Positions 1-8,128 of a DNA stretch of 30,877 nucleotides are shown piece by piece. A program made the translations under genes and the position numbers. Source of the DNA: an uncultured Christensenella sp. (GTDB lineage: Bacteria > Bacillota > Clostridia > Christensenellales > UBA3700); assembly GCA_910576875.1 (NCBI GenBank), contig CAJTKI010000010.1:1-30877 (forward strand), read 5' to 3'. Under the pieces are notes generated by a model. It made no database searches, was not told the DNA's origin, and saw only the letters and a program-made list of their open reading frames with translations. How positions within the stretch are numbered: position 1 is the stretch's first letter; every line of letters starts with the position of its first letter.

Positions 1-603
1 CCGCGCCGCCGACCGTGATCGCCGCGTCCGCCGTGTACGTCCGATCCAGTACCGTATACGATACCGTCACCGCGACGTCGCCCTTTTGCAACGCGTTGTC
101 CGAGATCTCGTACTTGCGCACTTCTTCCGCGTATCCGTCTTCGTATACCGCTTCCACGATCAATCCCGTCGCGTTGAACTTATCCCCCGCAGCATATTCC
201 GTCTTGTACGTCCCGCTCAATCGGATCTCGACGATCTCGATCAGCGTCACTTCCACGAGCTGCTCCACGACGACCGGCTTGCCGTCTTCGCCCAACTGCG
301 ACGCGTCTTCGTAGCGCACCGCAATCGCCGCGCCGCTCTGCGTGCGCACGATCTCCCCCAGCGTGTATTCCACTTCCTTGCGCGTTCCGTCCGAATAGAT
401 CGCTTCCACGATCATGCCCGTATCGTCGAATCGATTGCCCGCATAGTACTTGCGACGGAACGTCCCCGACACTTCCAGCCACTCCACGCGATTGCCTTCC
501 CCGTTGCTCCCCAGCGTGATCCGATACGTCACGCTCGTCTCGACCAACGCGTAGTTGTCGTACAGATCGCCCAGAATCGCCGCGTCCAGCCGCAACTGCA
601 CCG
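1..603 (-). CDS. C-terminal part of Ig-like surface protein (frameshifted, partial)
   Basis: Reading the minus strand from about 603 to 1 gives an uninterrupted frame that continues the repeat protein encoded upstream. It is joined to it only if one base is restored in the GG run at 603-604, where GQY-CGG becomes GQY-P-V-Q-L-R. The segment holds two tandem bacterial Ig-like repeats. Each begins with a strand of the type SGT(F/Y)(R/K)xxYxAG(N/D)xF, followed by a TG(M/L)IVEA(I/V)Y(S/E)DG stretch. The first lies at about 480-300 and the second at about 220-10. Such domains are found in cell-surface and adhesion proteins. No stop codon occurs before position 1, so the protein runs off the window. 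The apparent frameshift may be a real mutation or a sequence error. Confidence 0.7.
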
Positions 604-3600
604 GTACTGTCCGACCAAGATCGTGTTCTGCCAATCGCCCGTCAAGGCTTGTTTGAGCAATTCTTCTTCCGCCGCCATGTCCGTCGGCAGTCCGAACGAC
701 GCGACTTGCGGTCTCTGCACGACGCCGTCCTGATAGCGGAACGACAGCTTATCCCAGTCCGGCGTCAGCTCGTACGGCGTGATATTCCACTGTACCGCGC
801 ATCGCGCGTCCGCCAACTCTTCGCCGTCCTGCGTCCATACGTAGTTGTCCCGACGGATCAGCGTCAAATACGCCGTATACGCGTCGTCCGGCAATACGTC
901 CTTCTTCTCCGACGCTCCCGTGATCGTTACCAGCCCGTCCAGATAGTTGGGCAGATGATCCGCCAGCGCCTGCGTCTTGCCGTTGTATACGATGCGCAAT
1001 TCCGACATCGACGGCACGCGCAACTTCATCGGCGCGACCGTGATCGTCACCGCGTTGTTCTCCGTGATCTGGTATCCCGTATCGTGCACGCCCGCCGCCG
1101 TCCGAATGTCGATCTCGACGCTGTACGTGTCCGCGTCCGATACCCCCACCGTACCCATCGCGCCCGACAGCGTGTTGCCGCTGCGCAATGCCGTCACCGT
1201 CATGTGGATCAGCTCCGCCGCGATCTCGACCGGCGCGCGGTTGCCGTTGACCAGTTCGTAGAACTGCACGCTCGGATACTGCACGCCGCCGTTGTATACC
1301 GTCTCCGTCACGCCCACTTCCTTGCCCGGCAGACTCCACTGCGCGAGCAGGTTGACCGTCGCGTTGCCGTAATCGATCGAACACTCCAACGACGCAAACG
1401 CGCCGTTGCCGCTTCCGTCGTCCGCAACCGCCTTGTATCGGAATTGATACTGCCCGCGGCGGAATTTCAGTCCGTCCGTCGGCACCGCGCTCCAATTGGC
1501 GTTGGGCGCCATGCTGCGATATACCATCGCCGTCGTCGGGATCTCCGCGCTCGTATAATCTCCCGCGTCTGGATCGTATACGATCTGCGGTGCGTTGGGA
1601 CGCGCGGGGATCGTCAGTTGCAATTTGGTCGACGCAAACGCCGCGTCCGACGCGCCGCGCCATGCGACCAAGATCCCGATGTCTCCGTCCGGCGCCAAAT
1701 CGATATAGTTGCCGTCTCCCGTCTGCTCCGCACCGTCTCGCAACGTATACGTCACGTCCGCCTGCACGCGCTCCATCGTCTTCTCGCCGATATAGTTGAT
1801 CGTCAGCTTGGGCGCTTCCGAGCGCGCGGGGATCGTCAATTCCCCGATCTCGCTATGGAAACTCGTACTTGTCGCCGGCGCGTAATAATAAATCTTGTAT
1901 TCCGTCGCGCCGTAATCCGCGATATAACTCGTCCCTCCGAGCGGCGCAAGCTCGATCGCAATCCCCGTCGATGCTTCGTACGCCGTCGGCGCATCCGTCT
2001 GCCCGAACGCATACCGGTATCCGCTCCGTACCGTCGCCGTCTCCGTCGCATACTGCAACGTCGGCGCTTCCGCTCCCGTCGGACGCGCCGGGATCGCATG
2101 CGTAAAGGTCAGATCGTTCACGTATTCCGCCAACTCGCCCGGCACGCGGTAACGGAACTCCACGTCCGCGCCCCGCATCATGTCTTCGACGATCGCCAGT
2201 TCGTACCCGCCGCTTCCGTCCGCCCGTGCAACCGATACCCAGTTGCCGCCCCGATCCTTGTATTCCAACCAGGCAAGACGGTTGGCGCCGTTGGTCTGCG
2301 TCGCCGATTCGATCAGCAATTCCCGCTCATAATCGATCGTGATGTTCTGCGCGACCTGCGTCGCCTTGTCCACCGTATACGTCTTGCTCAACGCGCTCAG
2401 GATATTGTAGTTCTTCGCAAACCGCGTCGGATCGGTCGCGCTCAGCGTCGCCGTGATCGTATGCCGTCCGATCTTCGCCAGATCCGCGACGTCCGTGTCG
2501 TACGACACCGACAGCGTCACGCCGTCCGCCGCGATCGCGCCGCTGAACGTCGGCGCGTAATTTGCCAAACTCGATTGCAGATTCGTATCCCACGCGTATT
2601 GCGTTTGCAACCCGCTCCAATCGATGCTCAACTTGCGCGAATCGATTTGGATTCGGAATTTGCGAATCCGATCCGTCTCGCCGTTGCCCGCGTCCGGTTT
2701 GTTCGTCTTCCAAGCAAGCGTGTTATCCAACAGTTTGAGCGTCACTTCGTACGTGCCCGCGTCGATGACGCTGGCCGCCGAATACTCGACCGATACGCGC
2801 GTCGCATCGCCGTAGATCGCTTCGTAATACCAGGTCGGCATCTTTTCGCGATCCGTCAGTTTGTGTCCGACGCCGTCGTACGTATACGTCTCGTCCGTTG
2901 GCAATTCCAATCCCGCCGCTTGCTCCGCCGCCGTCAAGTCCAAATGGAATGCGGGGCGTACCGCGTAGGCATCCGTCACATAACTCGCGTCATTGACGCC
3001 TGCCGTCGACAGGATATAAGCATGCGTAGCGCCTTTGAAACTGCCGGTACGCAACCAAGTAGAAATGCCGTTGACTCGTTGATTGGAAGACAAATTCCAT
3101 ATGCCGGCAATATTCTTATATCCGGTCTCCGCCAAACTCGGCAACCACAAATAATCGGTCGACCATTGCGTATAGTTGTCTTTTGCTCCGCTCGGATTGC
3201 TCGCACCGTAATTCCATTTTTGATCATCAAGATAATAAGCTTCCGGATTCGGCGTGCCATACGATTCGTTGGGACACGTGCTAAACCCCGTACTGAACGT
3301 TCGAACCGCCTCTGTCTCCTGATACGCCACGTCTTTGGGTTGCACGATATAATCCGTCAAAGACAGGTTGCGTCCGCCCGACACGACGGCGTCCATCGTA
3401 AATTTGGCATACGGATGCGATGTGCTTTGTGGGATCTGCGTCAACTTTTTGGTCGCTTCTTGCGCATCTGCTTCGCTTGCGACATACCCGCATCCGCCGC
3501 TGTTGAGTGCATCGGCGCGGATATAGCTCGTACTGTACATGTTGCTCGGATACGCATATTCGGGTTTATTTGCACTCCAAGGATTCCATTCGGATGTTTG

Positions 3601-3801
3601 GGTGCTCGTCGCCAGCCACATCGTCGCGATCACGCGTCCGTCCGCCAGCTTGCGCAAATCCGTTACCGTCCACGGCTTGCCGTCGATCGTAACGACAATG
3701 TCCTTGCCGTCGTTGATTGCACGCAGATCGCCGGCGTTTTTGTTCGACAAATTTGCAGCGGCGGCGCTCTGTTCCGAACTGCTGCGCATCGCTTCGATCA
3801 A
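529..3801 (-). CDS. Large DUF6273 / MBG-Ig-like surface protein, central part
   Basis: This is the main body of a secreted repeat protein. The first 300 residues form a DUF6273-like domain with WLPS (about 219-222), WLRTG (249-253) and VRPAFHLDL (281-289), a pattern I recognise from extracellular proteins of gut Bacillota. From about residue 305 there are successive MBG-type or Ig-like beta domains, starting at TYTYDGVGHKL, plus several repeats ending in T(I)PARP-like linkers (IPARPTGAEAP, IPARSEAPKL, IPARPNAPQI). No catalytic motif was recognised, so a surface or adhesion role is inferred. The frame lacks a signal peptide: its TTG start at 3801 overlaps the stop of the 81-residue frame that carries one. 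The last 25 or so residues (529-603) are Trp/Thr-rich nonsense after a second frame slip. It most likely belongs with the 3798-4043 and 1-603 pieces as one gene. Confidence 0.75.
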   Translation of the reverse strand: MIEAMRSSSEQSAAAANLSNKNAGDLRAINDGKDIVVTIDGKPWTVTDLRKLADGRVIATMWLATSTQTSEWNPWSANKPEYAYPSNMYSTSYIRADALNSGGCGYVASEADAQEATKKLTQIPQSTSHPYAKFTMDAVVSGGRNLSLTDYIVQPKDVAYQETEAVRTFSTGFSTCPNESYGTPNPEAYYLDDQKWNYGASNPSGAKDNYTQWSTDYLWLPSLAETGYKNIAGIWNLSSNQRVNGISTWLRTGSFKGATHAYILSTAGVNDASYVTDAYAVRPAFHLDLTAAEQAAGLELPTDETYTYDGVGHKLTDREKMPTWYYEAIYGDATRVSVEYSAASVIDAGTYEVTLKLLDNTLAWKTNKPDAGNGETDRIRKFRIQIDSRKLSIDWSGLQTQYAWDTNLQSSLANYAPTFSGAIAADGVTLSVSYDTDVADLAKIGRHTITATLSATDPTRFAKNYNILSALSKTYTVDKATQVAQNITIDYERELLIESATQTNGANRLAWLEYKDRGGNWVSVARADGSGGYELAIVEDMMRGADVEFRYRVPGELAEYVNDLTFTHAIPARPTGAEAPTLQYATETATVRSGYRYAFGQTDAPTAYEASTGIAIELAPLGGTSYIADYGATEYKIYYYAPATSTSFHSEIGELTIPARSEAPKLTINYIGEKTMERVQADVTYTLRDGAEQTGDGNYIDLAPDGDIGILVAWRGASDAAFASTKLQLTIPARPNAPQIVYDPDAGDYTSAEIPTTAMVYRSMAPNANWSAVPTDGLKFRRGQYQFRYKAVADDGSGNGAFASLECSIDYGNATVNLLAQWSLPGKEVGVTETVYNGGVQYPSVQFYELVNGNRAPVEIAAELIHMTVTALRSGNTLSGAMGTVGVSDADTYSVEIDIRTAAGVHDTGYQITENNAVTITVAPMKLRVPSMSELRIVYNGKTQALADHLPNYLDGLVTITGASEKKDVLPDDAYTAYLTLIRRDNYVWTQDGEELADARCAVQWNITPYELTPDWDKLSFRYQDGVVQRPQVASFGLPTDMAAEEELLKQALTGDWQNTILVGQYRCSCGWTRRFWAICTTTTRWSRRA

Positions 3802-4043
3802 TCATTCAGATTTAATTTATTGAATACCTTTGCGTCGCGATCGTCCGCGTTATACGTATCTTTCCAAAGCAATTCCCCGACCGATACCGTCGTCGCGTCG
3901 GTCATGTTGGAGGAATTGAACGCGTATACCGCATCCGAATCATTGGCAAAAACCCCGACAAGCCCGATCGCGCCGATGCAAGTACAAATACATAACGCCA
4001 ATATCGCCGTCCTATATCGTTGTCGATTGCTATACCGTACCAT
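3798..4043 (-). CDS. N-terminal part (signal peptide) of the same surface protein
   Basis: This 81-codon frame starts with ATG at 4043, preceded by a GGAAG ribosome-binding-like sequence 9 nt upstream. Residues 11-34 form a basic-then-hydrophobic signal peptide or membrane anchor (YRTAILALCICTCIGAIGL). It is followed by VSVGELLW, an opening I associate with DUF6273-type extracellular proteins. The frame stops with TGA at 3798-3800 exactly where the long downstream frame begins. Restoring one T in the TT run (plus-strand AA at 3800-3801) gives N-L-N-D-L-I-E-A-M and joins the two smoothly. It is therefore read as the 5' end of a broken or mis-sequenced gene and not as a separate small protein. 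Confidence 0.7.
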   Translation of the reverse strand: MVRYSNRQRYRTAILALCICTCIGAIGLVGVFANDSDAVYAFNSSNMTDATTVSVGELLWKDTYNADDRDAKVFNKLNLND

Positions 4044-4096
4044 ACCGTTTCACTTCCGAAAACATACTCTTATGCCGATCCGAACACATCTCAAAT

Positions 4097-4125
4097 AGTT
4101 CATAGAATAGGATATTCCATGAACT
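4097..4125. repeat. 29-bp hairpin, copy 1 of inverted pair
   Basis: AGTTCATAGAATA, loop GGA, TATTCCATGAACT. It is a 13-bp stem with a single mismatch (a G-U wobble in a minus-strand transcript). It is the reverse complement, with one difference, of the hairpin at 4277-4305, so the two form an inverted repeat pair bounding about 209 bp of AT-rich sequence. Confidence 0.8.
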
Positions 4126-4235
4126 TATTTCAGTTATAAGGATACCAGCAGCTGATTTAATAAAAATTCGTAGTGAAAAATGCGGAAATATGCGTTGTAA
4201 AATTTTGCCTTTCGGCACTTCAACGGGAGATTGCC

Positions 4236-4264
4236 TTGACTTTATATAGAATAGTAGGTAAAAT
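4236..4264 (+). promoter_or_regulatory. Strong SigA-like promoter reading into a hairpin
   Basis: TTGACT (4236-4241), 17-bp spacer, TAAAAT (4259-4264). It is close to consensus with ideal spacing. The predicted start near 4271 lies only a few bases before the hairpin and T-tract at 4277-4310. The transcript would be about 40 nt. No plus-strand gene follows, because the neighbouring pump gene is on the minus strand. Confidence 0.55.
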
Positions 4265-4276
4265 CATACTGTATAT

Positions 4277-4310
4277 AGTTCATGGAATATCCTATTCCAT
4301 GAACTTTTTT
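4277..4310 (+). terminator. Perfect hairpin plus T6, plus-strand terminator (hairpin copy 2)
   Basis: AGTTCATGGAATA, loop TCC, TATTCCATGAACT (4277-4305). It is a perfect 13-bp stem immediately followed by TTTTTT (4305-4310). It has the form of an intrinsic terminator on the plus strand. On the minus strand no T-run follows. The palindrome could equally be a regulator-binding site. Confidence 0.6.
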
Positions 4311-4445
4311 CTTTGCAAATGCATGCGCGATTTTGCCGTGTCGGCAACCATTTCGAACTCATTTTGCCGCTCAAAATCGCCATGCGTTCTACTCCCTTTC
4401 GCACCGAATATCGAATGAATCCGATCCGCTGTCGCTCGCAACGCG

Positions 4446-5858
4446 TCACGGCGTCGCGCGATGCGCAACGTCGTCCGCCGCAGGCATATCCCGCTCGTAC
4501 AAAGGATTGTCCTCGCGCGGCAAACGGCGTACGATGCACGCGTATGCGATCAACAAGAATACGTCCGCGCCCAACCACGCGACCGGACTGGCGGCGCAGA
4601 TGCCGGGATAACCGAGCCACGCCGCAAGCGCGAACGCGGCGATGACGCGCATCGCAAGCTCGATCGCGCCGGCGAACATCGCCAGCGTACTGTGTCCCAA
4701 TCCCTGCACGCTGTTGCGGTATACATACAACAAACCGAGCAGAATATACATGCCGGCATTGATATACAGATACAGATGCACGTCGCTGCGCACGGCGGCA
4801 AAATCTTCCTTGCCGACAAAGAGCACCGTCAACGGATCTTGCAACGCCAAGATCAATCCCAGCCCGACCAAACTCATGACGATCGAGATGATCGCGGCGC
4901 GCGATACGCCGACCCGAATGCGACGGAACATGCGCGCCCCATAGTTTTGCGCGCAATAGGTCGCCATCGCGATTCCCAACGCCGCAAGCGACTGATTGAC
5001 GAGCATGTCCACCTTGGACGCCGCCGTATATGCCGCAACGACGGAAGAACCGAGACGGTTGACCGCCCACTGTACGACCATGATGCCGATCGCGGTAATC
5101 GAATATTGGAACGCCATCGGCAACCCGACGCGCAGATGCCGCATCGCAAAGCGCCAACTCCATGCAAAGTGCCGACGGTTGACGCGCAACGTCTTGTACT
5201 TGACAAGCGCATAGACCCAGCACGCAACGCCCGACACCGCCTGCGAAATCACGGTCGCCCATCCGGCGCCCGCAACGCCCATATGAAATACGAGTATGAA
5301 CAGCAGATCCAATCCGATATTGAGCACGCTCGCCAAAATCAAAAAATACAAAGGCGTATTGCTGTCGCCGATCGCGCGCACGAGATTGGACGAAATGTTG
5401 TACAGTACGGACGCAAAGATCCCCCAGTAGATAATGACAATATAATCGTACGCGTCCTGTATAATGTCTTGGGGCGTCTGCAACAACCGCAGCAGCGGCA
5501 TCGTCGTCGCAACGCTGAGCGCGGTCACGATCAACGTCGTCGCCAGACACAGCATCATCGACATCGCGACGGAACGCTTGACGTTTTCTTCGTCGCGCGC
5601 GCCGTAAAACTGCGCGGTGATGACCGCAAAGCCGCTCGTGACGCCCTGCACGAATCCGATCACGAGAAAACAGATCGCGCCGGTCGATCCGACCGCCGCC
5701 AACGCTTGCAAGCTGACCGTGCGCCCGACGATGATCGTATCGACCATGCTGTAAAGTTGTTGAAACAAATTGCCGATCAAAATCGGCACGGTAAATATCA
5801 AAATGCTTTTGGTCGGTTTGCTCCGCGTCAAATCGTTGTGCATCATACGTTTCGTCAT
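4446..5858 (-). CDS. MATE family multidrug efflux transporter
   Basis: This 470-residue inner-membrane protein has about 12 hydrophobic segments and exports cationic drugs or metabolites by Na+ or H+ antiport, as known for the MATE family. The N-terminal half has the family's typical start: SILIFTVPILIGNLFQQLYSMVDTIIVG at about residues 18-45, then LAAVGSTGAICFLVIGFVQGVTSGFAVITAQFYGARDEE. The second half repeats the layout (VDMLVNQSLAALGIAMATYCAQNYGA). Its length is the usual 440-470. The start is ATG at 5858, with GGGAG 9 nt upstream and a promoter at 5886-5914. It stands alone between the arginine operon terminator and the hairpin region. The substrate cannot be told from sequence. NorM/DinF-like is the nearest description. 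Confidence 0.92.
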   Translation of the reverse strand: MTKRMMHNDLTRSKPTKSILIFTVPILIGNLFQQLYSMVDTIIVGRTVSLQALAAVGSTGAICFLVIGFVQGVTSGFAVITAQFYGARDEENVKRSVAMSMMLCLATTLIVTALSVATTMPLLRLLQTPQDIIQDAYDYIVIIYWGIFASVLYNISSNLVRAIGDSNTPLYFLILASVLNIGLDLLFILVFHMGVAGAGWATVISQAVSGVACWVYALVKYKTLRVNRRHFAWSWRFAMRHLRVGLPMAFQYSITAIGIMVVQWAVNRLGSSVVAAYTAASKVDMLVNQSLAALGIAMATYCAQNYGARMFRRIRVGVSRAAIISIVMSLVGLGLILALQDPLTVLFVGKEDFAAVRSDVHLYLYINAGMYILLGLLYVYRNSVQGLGHSTLAMFAGAIELAMRVIAAFALAAWLGYPGICAASPVAWLGADVFLLIAYACIVRRLPREDNPLYERDMPAADDVAHRATP

Positions 5859-5885
5859 AGGGTCGTCTCCCGATTGTCGAATGCT

Positions 5886-5914
5886 ATCATAATCCCGACG
5901 CGCAAAAATGTCTA
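5886..5914 (-). promoter_or_regulatory. Promoter of the MATE gene
   Basis: On the minus strand TAGACA (5909-5914), 17-bp spacer, TATGAT (5886-5891), each matching 5 of 6 consensus bases. It lies about 28 bp upstream of the MATE start codon. Confidence 0.65.
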
Positions 5915-6019
5915 CCGTTTCGCATCAATTTTCCGATATTTTTTCTCCGTATTCCAAGCGGAGCGATTCGCCCGCTCCGCCGTCTTGTCGCGGCGCTCGC
6001 AAGCGCGAAAAATCGCATG

Positions 6020-6043
6020 AAAAAGCGGCGCCGAAACGCCGCT
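6020..6043 (-). terminator. Intrinsic terminator of the arginine operon
   Basis: Minus strand AGCGGCG, loop TTTCGG, CGCCGCT, then TTTT. It is a 7-bp GC stem with a T-run, 22 bp after the argF stop codon. Confidence 0.75.
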
Positions 6044-6065
6044 CGATCGTATGCATGTCGCGATG

Positions 6066-6968
6066 TCACGCCATGAGTTTGACCATGACGGCTTTCTGCG
6101 CGTGCAGACGGTTTTCCGCCTCGCGGAAGATCTCGTCCGCGTGCGCTTCGAGTACGGATTCGGTAATCTCTTCGCCGCGATGCGCCGGCAGACAGTGCAG
6201 CACCATCGCGCCGCTATTGGCGCGACGCATGACTTCGTCGTTGACCTGATAGCCCGCAAACGCCGCCTTGCGCAGATCTGCTTCGCCTTCCTGTCCCATG
6301 CTCGCCCATACGTCGGTATATACGACGTCCGCGCCTTCCGCCGCGCGCAAAACGTCGGGCGTCACTTCCAGCATGCCCTGCGCCTTGCCCCATGCGACGA
6401 GTTGGGCGTCCGGCTCGTACCCGTGCGGACACGCGATCGCGACGCGCATCCCCATCGTGATGCAACCGACGATCAGCGAGTTGGCCATATTGTTGCCGTC
6501 GCCGACAAAGCAAACTTTGAGATTGTCGAAACTGCCCTTGACTTCGCGAATCGTCATCAGATCCGCCAACACCTGACACGGATGGCAATAGTCGGTCAAA
6601 CCGTTGATGATCGGAATGCTGCCGTAGCGCGCCAGATCTTCGACGTCGGACTGACGGAACGTACGGATCATGATCCCGCTCAGATACGTGCTCAACACGC
6701 GCGCGGTATCCTTGATCGGTTCGCCGCGGCCAAGTTGCAAATCGTTGGAACTGAGAAACAGCGCCTGTCCGCCCAGTTGGTACATGCCGACTTCGAACGA
6801 CACGCGGGTACGGGTGCTCGATTTGGTAAAGATCATGCCGAGCGTTTTGCCCCGCAGCAACGGGTGCGCGATGTCGTGCTTGGTCTCGTATTTGAGTTGA
6901 TCCGCCAGATTGAGTACGGACAGGATATCGTCCTGCGTCATATCCGCGAGTTTGAGTAAATGTTTCAT
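6066..6968 (-). CDS. argF: Ornithine carbamoyltransferase
   Basis: This 300-residue cytoplasmic enzyme transfers the carbamoyl group of carbamoyl phosphate to ornithine to give citrulline, the sixth step of arginine synthesis. The carbamoyl-phosphate loop STRTR is at about residues 51-55 and the ornithine-site motif HCLP at 258-261. The DVWASMG stretch is also present. Length matches the family. The start is ATG at 6968, which overlaps the argD stop as ATGA; the frame is open further upstream but that part is argD in another frame. It is the last gene of the operon, with the terminator just downstream. The anabolic role is inferred from the full biosynthetic operon. No arcA or arcC is nearby. 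Confidence 0.96.
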   Translation of the reverse strand: MKHLLKLADMTQDDILSVLNLADQLKYETKHDIAHPLLRGKTLGMIFTKSSTRTRVSFEVGMYQLGGQALFLSSNDLQLGRGEPIKDTARVLSTYLSGIMIRTFRQSDVEDLARYGSIPIINGLTDYCHPCQVLADLMTIREVKGSFDNLKVCFVGDGNNMANSLIVGCITMGMRVAIACPHGYEPDAQLVAWGKAQGMLEVTPDVLRAAEGADVVYTDVWASMGQEGEADLRKAAFAGYQVNDEVMRRANSGAMVLHCLPAHRGEEITESVLEAHADEIFREAENRLHAQKAVMVKLMA

Positions 6969-8119
6969 GCCAAAACCTCCGTCAAAATATCCATCGCGCG
7001 TTCCAGATCCGCCTGCGGGATGTTGAGCGCTGGCAACAGCCGCAATTTGTCCTTGGCGGTCAGCACGAGCAAACCGCGCTCCGCGCACGCGCGCACCTTG
7101 GCGGACGCGTCGTCCGTCTCGATGCCGATCATCAAGCCCATGCCGCTGATCGCGCGCACGCCCTTGCACGCCGCAAGACGGTCGCGGATATACGCCGCCT
7201 TATCCCGCACCTGCGCCAGCAAGCCGTCATCGATCTGATCGAGTACCGCCAGCGCGCCGGCGCATACGATCGGATTGCCGCCGAACGTCGATCCGTGCGC
7301 GCCCGCGCCCAATACGCCGCACGTGCGGGCATTGAACATCGTAGCGCCGATCGGCAAACCGCCGCCCAATCCTTTGGCGGTCGTCACGACGTCGGGCGCG
7401 ACGCCGTATTGCTGATACGCGTACAGCGTGCCGGTACGCCCGTTGCCGGTCTGCACTTCGTCCGCGATCCAAATCCAGTCGCGCTCGTCGCACAGCGCGC
7501 GCAAAGCGCGTACGTATGCCGGATCGAGCGCGCGCACGCCGCCCTCGCCCTGCACCAGTTCGCAAATCACCGCGCATACGTCGCCCGCGTTCTCGGCGCG
7601 CAACGCCTCGATATCGTCGGCGGGCACATAGCGGAATCCGCCCGGCAACGGGTCGAATCCGTCGTGCATCGCGTCCTGTCCGGTCGCGGTCAGCGTCGCG
7701 ATCGTACGTCCGTGGAACGACATGCGCAGCGACAACACCGTGCCCCTGCCCGCGCCGTAACGATCATACGAATATTTGCGCGCGCATTTGATCGCGCACT
7801 CGTTGGCTTCCGCGCCCGAGTTGGAAAAAAACACGCGTTCCATGCCGGTGCGCTCGCACAGTGCGCGCGCCAATAACGCGCACGGCTCGCTGTAATACAG
7901 ATTGGACGTATGCGCGAGCTGCGCGGTCTGCGCCTGCACCGCCTGCACCCAGGCGGGATTGCACATTCCCAGACCGTTGACGGCGATGCCGCTGCCCAAA
8001 TCCAAATATTCTTTGCCCGTCTCGTCGTACAGACGGCTGCCCTGTCCGCGCTCCAATACGATATCGTTGCGACGGTACGTCGGCGCGACATAACGCGCAT
8101 CGATCTGACGTATCTCCAT
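6965..8119 (-). CDS. argD: Acetylornithine aminotransferase
   Basis: This 384-residue PLP enzyme of aminotransferase class III converts N-acetylglutamate semialdehyde and glutamate into N-acetylornithine and 2-oxoglutarate. It carries the FSNSGAEANE motif (about 98-107), the ADEVQTGNGRTG segment with D220 for the pyridine nitrogen, and TTAKGLGGGLP with the Schiff-base lysine at about K249. The ATG at 8119 has AAGGAG 6 nt upstream, placed over the argB stop codon. It overlaps argF by 4 bp. In some bacteria ArgD also serves lysine synthesis as DapC; the context here points to arginine. Confidence 0.96.
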   Translation of the reverse strand: MEIRQIDARYVAPTYRRNDIVLERGQGSRLYDETGKEYLDLGSGIAVNGLGMCNPAWVQAVQAQTAQLAHTSNLYYSEPCALLARALCERTGMERVFFSNSGAEANECAIKCARKYSYDRYGAGRGTVLSLRMSFHGRTIATLTATGQDAMHDGFDPLPGGFRYVPADDIEALRAENAGDVCAVICELVQGEGGVRALDPAYVRALRALCDERDWIWIADEVQTGNGRTGTLYAYQQYGVAPDVVTTAKGLGGGLPIGATMFNARTCGVLGAGAHGSTFGGNPIVCAGALAVLDQIDDGLLAQVRDKAAYIRDRLAACKGVRAISGMGLMIGIETDDASAKVRACAERGLLVLTAKDKLRLLPALNIPQADLERAMDILTEVLA

Positions 8120-8128
8120 ATCGGCTCC

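Larger units (their letters stand above)
4044..4445. other. AT-rich intergenic region with hairpin pair
   Basis: This 402-bp gap lies between the MATE gene and the surface-protein gene. The part from about 4060 to 4330 is visibly AT-rich compared with both flanks. It contains the two inverted hairpins and the orphan promoter. A 62-codon minus-strand frame (4030-4218) has no supporting ribosome binding site or recognisable family and is not called. From 4311 to 4445 nothing was recognised. Confidence 0.6.

Noticed and set aside
649..4098. 1149-codon plus-strand open frame opposite the surface-protein gene
   Set aside because: Arg-rich low-complexity translation, no signal or domain, antisense to a gene with clear Ig-like repeats. 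It is a by-product of codon bias that avoids stop codons on the opposite strand.
4030..4218. 62-codon minus-strand frame in the AT-rich gap
   Set aside because: No ribosome binding site, no family, and it crosses one hairpin and the start of the surface-protein gene.
4264..5550. 428-codon minus-strand frame overlapping the MATE gene
   Set aside because: The MATE frame has clear family motifs; this frame gives Arg/Asp-rich sequence typical of a shifted reading.
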